Below are positions 15,835 through 22,186 of a stretch of DNA of 30,791 bases, piece by piece. Position 1 is the stretch's first letter. Every line of letters begins with the position of its first letter. The notes beneath the pieces were generated by a model. It saw nothing but the letters and a program-made list of their open reading frames with translations. It searched no databases and was not told the origin of the DNA. Position numbers and translations under genes: made by a program. Source of the stretch: Lentisphaeria bacterium UBA4640 (GTDB lineage: Bacteria > Verrucomicrobiota > Lentisphaeria > Victivallales > UBA1829). Location: assembly GCA_002405835.1 (NCBI GenBank), contig DHMO01000017.1, positions 14,793-45,583 of the forward strand. Direction: 5' to 3'.

Positions 15835-17937
15835 TTACTTCTCGATTTCGTCGAGAGCGGCTTTGCGGCTCAGACGGATCTTGCCGGAGCGGTCGATGTC
15901 GATCACCTTGACGGTGATGTAGTCGCCTTCCTTGCAGATGTCGGAGACCTGGTTGACGCGGTAGTTCGCCATCTCGGAGATGTGGAGAAGTCCGTCCTGT
16001 CCGGGCAGAATCTCGACGAACGCGCCGAAGTCGCGGACCGTCTTGACGAGACCGCGGTAGACTTTGCCGATTTCGGCTTCAGCCGTGTAGGAGAGCACGC
16101 GGCGTTTGACGTCTTCGAGAGCGGTTTTGTTTTTGGCGAGAATGCTGACGGAGCCGTCGTCCTGGATATCGACCTGAGCGCCGGTGACTTCGCAGATTTC
16201 CTTGATGTTCTTTCCGCCGGTTCCGATCAGAGCGCCGATCTTGTCGGGGTTGATCTTCATGACAGCCATCTGCGGAGCATTCGGGCTGACTTCCGCACGC
16301 GGAGCCGGGATGCAGTCGGTGATGACCTTCATGATTTTTTCACGCGCTTCCTTGTTCTGATCCATGGCGCGGACGAGCGTGTCGATCGGAATGCCGGGGA
16401 GCTTGAGGTCGAGCTGGAAGCCCGTAATGCCCTTCTTGCTGCCGCAGACCTTGAAGTCCATGTCGCCGAAGTGGTCTTCCGCACCGATGATGTCGGTGAG
16501 GATCAGCTCTTTGCCGGTCTCATCCGTGACGAGTCCGCAGGAGATGCCGACCACCGGGGAGGTGATGGGCACGCCCGCATCCATCAGCGCGAGAGTTGCG
16601 CCGCAGACGGACGCCATCGAAGTGGAGCCGTTGGAAGCCATGATTTCGGAGACGCAGCGGACGGTGTACGGGAAGTCCGCGGGGACAACCTGTGCGACGG
16701 AACGTTCGGCGAGGTTGCCGTGTCCGATTTCGCGGCGGCCGGGGCCTGCGACTTTGCCGACTTCACCGACCGAGTAGTTCGGGAAGTTGTAGTGCAGATA
16801 GAATTTCTTGCTGTCGTTGGAGCCGCAGACGTTGTCGTATTCCTGAGCGTCCTGGGGGCCGCCGAGAGTTGCGACGACGAGCGCCTGGGTTTCGCCGCGC
16901 TGGAAGAGACCGGTTCCGTGAACCACAGGGAGAACGCCGACTTCAGCGGAGAGCGGGCGGATGTCGGTGATGCCGCGTCCGTCCATGCGTTTGTGCTTGT
17001 CGAGAATTGCGGAACGGACAGCCTTCTGAACGCGCTTGTCGAAGCCCATCTTGACGATGAATTCAAAATCTTCACCGAGGGTTTCTTCAAATTTCGGCTT
17101 GAGGTCTTCCAGCACTTTGGTGAGGACGACATCGAGAGCCTTGCCGCGCTCTTCCTTGCCCGGAAGGAATGCCGCATCTTCGAGCGTTGCGCCGCAGGAT
17201 TCTTCGATCGCGGCCATAACTTCGGCGGGAACGAGGTGCAGCTCCGGAACCTTTTTTGTGCGTCCGGCTTTTTCCGCGAGTTCACGCTGGGCGGCGCACT
17301 GTCTCTTGATGATGTCGTTTGCGAAATACATGGCGTCGGCAAGGAGCTTTTCGGAGCATTCCTTCGCTTCGCCTTCGATCATGATGACCTGGTCTTCCTT
17401 GCCGGAGTAGACGAGCTCGATTTCGCTCTTCTTCATCTCTTCAACGGTCGGGTTCGCGATGAACTGTCCGTCGATGTAGCCGACGCGGACTGCGCCGACG
17501 GGACCCTGGTAGGGGAGATCGGAGAGGCAGAGCGCGGCGGATGCGCCGAGCATGAAGAGGGTGTCCGCATCATGTTCTCCATCATAGGAGAGAACGAGTC
17601 CGTAAACCTGGACTTCGTCGAAGAAACCTTCGGGGAAGAGCGGACGGATCGGACGGTCGGTCATGCGCATCGTCAGAATTTCTTTGTCGGTGGGACGGCC
17701 TTCGCGTTTGATGAATCCTCCGGGGAAGCGTCCTGCCGCGGAGAATTTTTCGCGGTAGTCGACCTGAAGCGGGAAGAAGTCCGCGCCTTTCCGGGCGGGA
17801 CCGGAGCAGACGGCCGCGAGGACGCAGGTGTCGCCCATGCGTACGACGCAGGAACCGTTAGCGAGGTGAGCGAGTTTGCCGGCGGAGATTTCCATTGTCT
17901 TTCCGGCGGTGAGCTCCATAGAAACTTTTGTTTCCAT
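15835..17937 (-). CDS. pnp: Polyribonucleotide nucleotidyltransferase (PNPase)
   Basis: A roughly 700-residue phosphorolytic 3'-5' exoribonuclease of the RNA degradosome. Two RNase PH-like cores are visible: the first with KGADFFPLQVDYREKFSAAG and KREGRPTDKEILTMRMTDRP, the second with GTGLFQRGETQALVVATLGG and the catalytic GAEDHFGDMDFKVCGS. They are joined by the alpha-helical linker. The C-terminus has a KH domain (KIGALIGTGGKNIKEICE) and an S1 domain (GLVKTVRDFGAFVEILPGQDGLLHIS), so the enzyme is full length. The start is uncertain: METKVS at 17937 is used here, with an alternative Met six codons later (MELTAGK). An even earlier in-frame Met at 18015 falls in the leader and lacks homology. 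A leader of about 210 bases and a promoter at 18155-18182 precede it. Confidence 0.95.
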   Translation of the reverse strand: METKVSMELTAGKTMEISAGKLAHLANGSCVVRMGDTCVLAAVCSGPARKGADFFPLQVDYREKFSAAGRFPGGFIKREGRPTDKEILTMRMTDRPIRPLFPEGFFDEVQVYGLVLSYDGEHDADTLFMLGASAALCLSDLPYQGPVGAVRVGYIDGQFIANPTVEEMKKSEIELVYSGKEDQVIMIEGEAKECSEKLLADAMYFANDIIKRQCAAQRELAEKAGRTKKVPELHLVPAEVMAAIEESCGATLEDAAFLPGKEERGKALDVVLTKVLEDLKPKFEETLGEDFEFIVKMGFDKRVQKAVRSAILDKHKRMDGRGITDIRPLSAEVGVLPVVHGTGLFQRGETQALVVATLGGPQDAQEYDNVCGSNDSKKFYLHYNFPNYSVGEVGKVAGPGRREIGHGNLAERSVAQVVPADFPYTVRCVSEIMASNGSTSMASVCGATLALMDAGVPITSPVVGISCGLVTDETGKELILTDIIGAEDHFGDMDFKVCGSKKGITGFQLDLKLPGIPIDTLVRAMDQNKEAREKIMKVITDCIPAPRAEVSPNAPQMAVMKINPDKIGALIGTGGKNIKEICEVTGAQVDIQDDGSVSILAKNKTALEDVKRRVLSYTAEAEIGKVYRGLVKTVRDFGAFVEILPGQDGLLHISEMANYRVNQVSDICKEGDYITVKVIDIDRSGKIRLSRKAALDEIEK

Positions 17938-18055
17938 TGTGGATACAGTCTTTCTGTTGTTTGCGGCGAAATTTATCGGCTGCCGCGGTTGCAGTTGTAA
18001 CAGCAGAATGCCCAACCGGACTTAGGATTGTTGCGGAATCGCGGTATCGGCTTCC

Positions 18056-18112
18056 GGATCTTTCCGGGAGGCGGTACCGACCGAATTCCACATGACAATC
18101 GGTACTCGATCC
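18056..18112 (-). promoter_or_regulatory. Structured segment in the pnp leader
   Basis: The leader between promoter and pnp can fold into a nested hairpin: outer arms GGATC/GATCC (18056-18060, 18108-18112) and inner arms GTACCGA/TCGGTAC (18074-18080, 18099-18105). In E. coli a leader stem is the site of RNase III/PNPase autocontrol. A similar role here is inference by analogy. Confidence 0.4.
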
Positions 18113-18154
18113 GGTACAGACAGTCTGATGCGCCGGGACTCCCCCGACAATAAC

Positions 18155-18182
18155 AATATAAACCGTTATTGCGGAAATTCAA
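18155..18182 (-). promoter_or_regulatory. Promoter of pnp
   Basis: The minus strand shows TTGAAT (18177-18182), a 16-base spacer and TATATT (18155-18160). The predicted transcript start leaves a leader of roughly 210 bases before the pnp start codon. Confidence 0.6.
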
Positions 18183-18190
18183 GCGGGTTT

Positions 18191-18246
18191 TGAAAAAATA
18201 CCTGTGCCGCGCGGAACCGGCGGGCGGCGGTGGCGGTTCCGCGCGG
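18191..18246 (-). terminator. Terminator of the SDR gene
   Basis: A perfect 12-bp stem, CCGCGCGGAACC (18207-18218) with GGTTCCGCGCGG (18235-18246), encloses a 16-base loop. On the minus strand six T residues follow about 8 bases later. It lies 8 bases after the SDR stop codon. Confidence 0.7.
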
Positions 18247-18254
18247 AAAATGAA

Positions 18255-19007
18255 TCAGTGGAAGTTCATGCCGCCGTTGATGTCGAGGCAGAGTCCCGTG
18301 AGGTAGCGTCCGCCTTCTCCGGCGAGGAATGCCGCCGCGAGCCCGACGTCGCGGGTTTTGCCGAGTCCCAGCGGAACCGTCTTGGCAAGTTTTGCGACGC
18401 CTTCCGCGCCGTGAGTCTGGAAGAGCAGTTCCGTTTCGATGATTCCCGGAGCGAGGGCGTTGACCGTGATGTTGTACGGCGCTCCGGTCCGCGCAAGCGT
18501 GCGGGTGACTCCGAGAATGCCGGCTTTCGTTGCTGCGTAGTGGACATGACCGAACAGCGCGCCGCGGTAGGCGACGATGGACGACATGTTGATGATGCGT
18601 CCGCTCTTCTGCTCCCGCATGATTTCCATTGCGGACTTGCACATGAGGAACAGGCTCTTCAGGTTGGTCTGGATGATGAAATCCCAGTCTGCTTCCGATG
18701 TCTCGAAAATATCCTGTGCTTTGGTGGTCCCGGCGTTGTTGACGAGAATGTCGAGGCGTCCGAATTCGGATTTGACGAAATCGAAGAGTTTGTTTACCTC
18801 CTCCGCCTTTCCTACGTCGGCCTGAAACGGAACGGCGGTTCCGCCTTTGGCGCGGATTTCCTCGCAGATGCTCTGCGCGTGCGCCGTGTCGGTGCGGTAG
18901 TTTACAATGACGGATGCGCCTTTTTCCGCGAGCACTTCCGCAATGCCGCGTCCGAGTCCGCGCGAAGCTCCGGTTACAAGAGCGATTTTCCCTTCAAGAT
19001 CCTTCAT
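18255..19007 (-). CDS. SDR-family NAD(P)-dependent oxidoreductase (FabG-like)
   Basis: A 250-residue classical short-chain dehydrogenase. The cofactor motif TGASRGLG is at 12-19, the NNAG motif at about 90-93, the catalytic Ser in NMSSIVAYRG (142-143), and Tyr157 and Lys161 in HYAATK. The C-terminus LTGLCLDINGGMNF is typical of the family. An Arg after the first Gly run (SRGLGR) and an Asn-Tyr-Arg at the end of strand 2 suggest NADP. Annotation software would probably call it 3-oxoacyl-ACP reductase, but its neighbours (an IclR regulator and a mannonate-dehydratase-like gene) make a sugar-acid reductase, for example for fructuronate, a good alternative. That is inference. GGAGG lies before the ATG. 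It has its own promoter and terminator. Confidence 0.85.
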   Translation of the reverse strand: MKDLEGKIALVTGASRGLGRGIAEVLAEKGASVIVNYRTDTAHAQSICEEIRAKGGTAVPFQADVGKAEEVNKLFDFVKSEFGRLDILVNNAGTTKAQDIFETSEADWDFIIQTNLKSLFLMCKSAMEIMREQKSGRIINMSSIVAYRGALFGHVHYAATKAGILGVTRTLARTGAPYNITVNALAPGIIETELLFQTHGAEGVAKLAKTVPLGLGKTRDVGLAAAFLAGEGGRYLTGLCLDINGGMNFH

Positions 19008-19030
19008 GATGTCCTCCGTAAAGTTGAGTT

Positions 19031-19069
19031 TGCGCAGATACTTTACTTGCGCAGTGCGCGGAATGCAAT
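19031..19069 (-). promoter_or_regulatory. Promoter of the SDR gene with flanking direct repeats
   Basis: The minus strand has TTGCAT (19064-19069), a 17-base spacer and TAAAGT (19041-19046). The octamer TTGCGCAG (plus strand) occurs at 19031-19038 and 19048-19055, so a copy sits on each side of the -10 box with a 17-base period. These repeats may be regulator sites. Confidence 0.5.
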
Positions 19070-19097
19070 CCGGAAGTGATATGCTTTTTCATAAAAA

Positions 19098-19110
19098 GAA
19101 CAGTATGTTC
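19098..19110. repeat. Small palindrome between the IclR and SDR genes
   Basis: GAACA-GTA-TGTTC, a 5-bp inverted repeat with a 3-base centre, lies about 30 bases upstream of the SDR -35 box. It could be an operator. It is short enough to occur by chance. Confidence 0.25.
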
Positions 19111-19152
19111 ACAATATGAAAGAATTGCTGGCGTTCCGTTCGCAAGGAGAAC

Positions 19153-19881
19153 TTACAGCGCGTCGGCGAGCCCGGCAAGGTACGGCGGAATGGCTGCCGC
19201 GATCCGTTCGCATTCCTCTTCGAGAATTCCCGGACGGCTCAGGAAGGAGACCGTTCCCGCAAGCACGCCGTCTTTGCGCACGGGAAACGAGAGCGTGTCG
19301 AACGGGTGCGCGGCGTCTTTTTCCGTCTGCCCGCGAATGAAAGAGAAGCCGTTTTTCTGATAAAATGCCCGGTTTTCGAGGAATGTGTTCCTGTCGCGCG
19401 GATGCAGAATGCGATTCAGTTCTTTTTCCGCGCTTTCCGCAAGGAAAATCGTGCTGACGGTTGCGATTTCTCCGAGCGGCGAGCGGAACCCCGGTTCGGA
19501 GAACCGGAGCTGTTCCGAACGGCACTGGGCGGTGCAGACATTGACAAATTCATCGCCGTCCCGCACGGAAAATTTTACGGAGAAGCCGATGCGGTTTGCA
19601 ATACGGTTCATGACCGGCTGGAGATGCTCGTATCTTTCAAGATGAAAGCGCACTTTTTCTGCAACGCTGTTCACTCCCGGTGCGATATTGTAGAGATTCC
19701 CAGCGCATTTTTCCAGCCAGCCGCGCCGGACGAGCGTTGTTGCGATGCGGTAGCAGCTTGCCTGGGCAATTCCGAGATTCCGCTGGAGTTCGGGCAGGCT
19801 TACCGCGCCGCGGCTTGCGCCGATGTACTCCATGACGTCAAGCGCCTTTTCCAGAATCGGCACTGTGTTTTTTGCTTCCAT
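19153..19881 (-). CDS. IclR-family transcriptional regulator
   Basis: About 242 residues. The N-terminal winged helix-turn-helix includes ILEKALDVMEYIGASRG, LPELQRNLGIAQASCYRIATTL and GWLEKCAGNLYNIAPG. The GAF-like IclR effector domain starts near residue 70 and ends with FPVRKDGVLAGTVSFLSRPG and a helix. Family members sense small acids or sugars, often hexuronate or aromatic-acid metabolites. The in-frame ATG at 19899 is not used: the promoter at 19908-19936 would place transcription start on or beside it, whereas the ATG at 19881 has GGAG 6 bases upstream. It is divergent from the mannonate-dehydratase-like gene and upstream of the SDR gene, so it probably controls both. Confidence 0.85.
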   Translation of the reverse strand: MEAKNTVPILEKALDVMEYIGASRGAVSLPELQRNLGIAQASCYRIATTLVRRGWLEKCAGNLYNIAPGVNSVAEKVRFHLERYEHLQPVMNRIANRIGFSVKFSVRDGDEFVNVCTAQCRSEQLRFSEPGFRSPLGEIATVSTIFLAESAEKELNRILHPRDRNTFLENRAFYQKNGFSFIRGQTEKDAAHPFDTLSFPVRKDGVLAGTVSFLSRPGILEEECERIAAAIPPYLAGLADAL

Positions 19882-19907
19882 CCTCTTCTCCGGCTTCATT
19901 TTCTTAT

Positions 19908-19936
19908 AATATAAATGATAGAGAGAGAATTGTCAA
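19908..19936 (-). promoter_or_regulatory. Promoter of the iclR-type gene
   Basis: A perfect TTGACA -35 (19931-19936), a 17-base spacer of CT-rich sequence and a TATATT -10 (19908-19913) on the minus strand. The expected transcript start is close to 19900, giving a leader of roughly 20 bases to the start at 19881. Confidence 0.75.
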
Positions 19937-19954
19937 GATTTTCTCTCCGCCTCC

Positions 19955-20004
19955 TTGCTTTTTATATCTGCAATGCTATTTTAAATATGAATCATTATTA
20001 TTCA
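19955..20004 (+). promoter_or_regulatory. Possible promoter and IclR-type operator of the uxuA-like gene
   Basis: TTGCTT (19955-19960) and TATTTT (19977-19982) are 16 bases apart and point toward the gene at 20029. Downstream, TGAAT and ATTCA (19988-19992 and 20000-20004) form an inverted repeat with a 7-base centre. This resembles the TGAAA/TTTCA-type palindromes bound by KdgR-like IclR proteins. The whole 120-base gap is AT-rich. The assignment is tentative. Confidence 0.35.
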
Positions 20005-20028
20005 ATACAGAATAAAAGGAGTTGAAAA

Positions 20029-20976
20029 ATGAAACTTGGTCTGATGCTTCCGGTGAAGCCGGACATACAGTGGAAGCTGGCGTCGCAGCTGGGGGTGAAG
20101 TATGCGATCACCAAAGCCGCGCCGGAGCTGAGCGGTCTGTCCGATCCCTCGGATTTCAACGCGCTGAAAACGGTTCGCGACCGCTTTGCCGATGCCGGAT
20201 TCGAGCTTTACGCACTGGAAGGCGATGAATTTGATATGACGCGTATCAAACTCGGACTTCCCGGACGTGATGAGGATCTGGAGAAATACCGCAGGATGCT
20301 GACGAATATGGGGCGTCTCGGACTGAAACTGCTCTGCTATAATTTCATGGCGGGTGTGGGCTGGTATCGTTCCCGCATGGATCTTCCGGAACGCGGCGGC
20401 GCCCTCACGAGCGGTTTTGACATCTGTGAAGTGGAAGATCTTCCGGAGCGCCTTTCTCCAGAAAAGCTCTGGGAAAACTACGAGTATTTCATCCGCGCGG
20501 TCGTTCCAGCGGCAGAGGAGGCCGGCGTCCGGATGGGACTTCATCCCGATGATCCGCCGATTCCGCGTCTGCTCGGTTATCCGCGTATCTTCATTTCCGC
20601 CGATGCGTACCGCCGTGCGATGAGCCTGGTTGACAGTCCCGCGCATTCGATTACGTTCTGTCAGGCGACGTTCCGCGCGATGGGCGAAGATGTTTTTGCT
20701 CTCCTGCGCGAGTTCAAAGACCGGGTTGCATTTCTGCATTTTCGAGATGTCACGGGCACGAAAAACTGTTTCCGCGAGACGTTCCACGACAACGGCCCGA
20801 CGGATATGGCGGCACTGCTCCGCACGGCTTCGGAGACAGCTCCGGATTGTCTGATCCGTCCTGATCACACCCCGTCAATGGCGGGTGAAACGGAGAACAC
20901 GGGGTACACCATGCTCGGAAATCTGTTTGCGGTCGGTTACATCCGCGGCATCATGGATGCTTTGAGTTCCAGATAA
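20029..20976 (+). CDS. uxuA: Mannonate dehydratase-like TIM-barrel protein
   Basis: A 315-residue xylose-isomerase-like TIM barrel with UxuA hallmarks: LHPDDPPIPRLLG (about 171-183), LHFRDV (about 236-241), FHDNGPTDM (about 252-260) and RPDHTPSM (277-284). In UxuA these carry the metal-binding His, Asp and Cys. The Cys-bearing segment is likely ITFCQATF (208-215). UxuA dehydrates D-mannonate to 2-keto-3-deoxygluconate in hexuronate breakdown. The protein is shorter than E. coli UxuA (about 390 residues), so it may be a branch with a different sugar acid. AAAAGGAG precedes the ATG. It is divergent from the IclR gene, which probably regulates it. Confidence 0.8.
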   Translation: MKLGLMLPVKPDIQWKLASQLGVKYAITKAAPELSGLSDPSDFNALKTVRDRFADAGFELYALEGDEFDMTRIKLGLPGRDEDLEKYRRMLTNMGRLGLKLLCYNFMAGVGWYRSRMDLPERGGALTSGFDICEVEDLPERLSPEKLWENYEYFIRAVVPAAEEAGVRMGLHPDDPPIPRLLGYPRIFISADAYRRAMSLVDSPAHSITFCQATFRAMGEDVFALLREFKDRVAFLHFRDVTGTKNCFRETFHDNGPTDMAALLRTASETAPDCLIRPDHTPSMAGETENTGYTMLGNLFAVGYIRGIMDALSSR

Positions 20977-20983
20977 TCCCCCG

Positions 20984-21062
20984 TTCTGCACAATAACCTT
21001 TTCTTTCTGCACAATTTTGTTTGTAAATTGTGCAGAAAGAATGTATAGTATGTGCAGAAAGA
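20984..21062. repeat. Four-half-site operator array in front of fic, with a 17-bp perfect inverted repeat
   Basis: The half-site TTCTGCACA occurs at 20984-20992 and 21005-21013 in one orientation, and as TGTGCAGAA at 21029-21037 and 21051-21059 in the other. Centres are 21, 24 and 22 bases apart, about two helical turns each. The inner pair belongs to a perfect 17-bp inverted repeat: TTCTTTCTGCACAATTT at 21001-21017 and its complement at 21025-21041, with a 7-base centre. The array covers the fic promoter. The symmetry suggests two dimers of a repressor binding one face of the DNA. Confidence 0.8.
21021..21049 (+). promoter_or_regulatory. Promoter of fic, embedded in the operator array
   Basis: TTGTAA (21021-21026), a 17-base spacer and TATAGT (21044-21049), about 28 bases before the start codon. 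The third half-site lies in the spacer and the fourth overlaps the expected transcript start, so occupancy should block transcription. Confidence 0.55.
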
Positions 21063-21077
21063 CGAGAGGGGAGAATC

Positions 21078-22127
21078 ATGAGACTTTTTGACTACACGAA
21101 CGCGCCGGGAAAGTTGCTGACGCCGGAAATCTGCAATCTGCTGTCTGCAATCCACGAGTTCCGGGGGCGGCAGGAACTCTTTATTTCCGCAAAAAAAGAT
21201 GTGCTTGACACCCTGCTGCAGGCGGCGGTTATCCAGAGCACGGAAGCCTCCAACCGCATTGAAGGAATTTTTACTTCGGACCGCCGCTTGAAAGAGCTTG
21301 TTGTGCAGAAAGCGGAGCCTGCGACCCGGAGTGAAAAAGAGATCGCGGGATATCGGGATGTTCTGGCGACCATTCATGAAAATTATGAATTCATTCCGGT
21401 TACGCCGAATACAATCCTGCAGCTCCACCGGGATCTTTATTCTTTTCAGCCTTCCGGCATCGGCGGTCATTGGAAAGACAGTGACAACTGCATTGCGGAA
21501 AAGGATGGCGAGGGAAAAAGCCATGTCCGTTTTTCTCCGGTGCCCGCCTTTGAAACGCCGGAGGCAATGACGCGGCTTTGCGAGGCGTACAACCATGCGG
21601 TGCAGCTGGAAGTTTACGATCCTCTGCTGCTTTCCGTCCTTTTTATTTTTGATTTTCTCTGCATTCACCCTTTCAATGACGGAAACGGGCGGATGAGCCG
21701 GCTTCTTACTCTGCTTCTGCTTTACCGGCATCGTTATATTGCCGGCAAGTACATCAGTCTTGAAATGCTGATCGAAAAGTCGAAGGAGACGTACTATGAG
21801 TCGTTGCGTGAAAGTTCCGGCGGCTGGAATGAATCGGAGAATGATTATATTCCGTTTTTGCGCTACATGCTTGGAATCATTATACGTGCATATCGTGAAT
21901 TCGAGAGTCGCGCCGCCCATGTCCGTTCCGGAAAGTCTCCGACGAAAGCGGAGCGTATCCGGAGTGTTTTTGAACAGCGTCTCGGCAAAATCTCCAAGTC
22001 GGACATTGCCCTCCAGTGTCCGGATATCAGCATTTCCATGATTGAGCAGACTCTCCGGGCGCTGCAGGCGGACGGTTTGATTGAAAAGGTCGGGTCCGGC
22101 AGAAATACCGGTTATATTCTGCGTTGA
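21078..22127 (+). CDS. fic: Fic/DOC family protein (class II AMP-transferase) with C-terminal winged helix
   Basis: A 349-residue protein. Residues 52-69 carry the auto-inhibitory helix, with SNRIEG at 58-63 matching the (S/T)xxxE(G/N) motif before the Fic core, so it is class II. The catalytic loop HPFNDGNGRMSR at 197-208 is canonical (His197 base, Arg208 gamma-phosphate contact), so it should transfer AMP, or another nucleotide group, to protein hydroxyls. The segment from about 295 to the end (SKSDIALQCPDISISMIEQ, then LQADGLIEKVGSGRNTGYIL) looks like a winged helix-turn-helix that could bind DNA. The start at 21078 is chosen over the ATG at 21030 because GAGGGGAG precedes it and the promoter lies between them. 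The gene is monocistronic and ends at a strong terminator. Confidence 0.92.
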   Translation: MRLFDYTNAPGKLLTPEICNLLSAIHEFRGRQELFISAKKDVLDTLLQAAVIQSTEASNRIEGIFTSDRRLKELVVQKAEPATRSEKEIAGYRDVLATIHENYEFIPVTPNTILQLHRDLYSFQPSGIGGHWKDSDNCIAEKDGEGKSHVRFSPVPAFETPEAMTRLCEAYNHAVQLEVYDPLLLSVLFIFDFLCIHPFNDGNGRMSRLLTLLLLYRHRYIAGKYISLEMLIEKSKETYYESLRESSGGWNESENDYIPFLRYMLGIIIRAYREFESRAAHVRSGKSPTKAERIRSVFEQRLGKISKSDIALQCPDISISMIEQTLRALQADGLIEKVGSGRNTGYILR

Positions 22128-22132
22128 TTGAG

Positions 22133-22183
22133 CCGCCGGAGAAACTCTGCATTCCATTTCTCCGGCGGGTGGATTGTTTTTTT
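22133..22183 (+). terminator. Terminator of fic
   Basis: A perfect 12-bp stem, CCGCCGGAGAAA (22133-22144) with TTTCTCCGGCGG (22157-22168), encloses a 12-base loop. Seven T residues follow at 22177-22183. It lies between convergent genes and may also slow transcription from the right. Confidence 0.75.
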
Positions 22184-22186
22184 ATG

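Noticed and set aside
14884..18000. 1038-codon plus-strand frame opposite pnp and thiI
   Set aside because: Both minus-strand genes are unmistakable. The long antisense frame is a codon-bias artefact.
20971..21062. CRISPR-like or tandem repeat in front of fic
   Set aside because: There are only four short half-sites, two in each orientation, placed over a promoter. This fits an operator array and not a repeat-spacer array.
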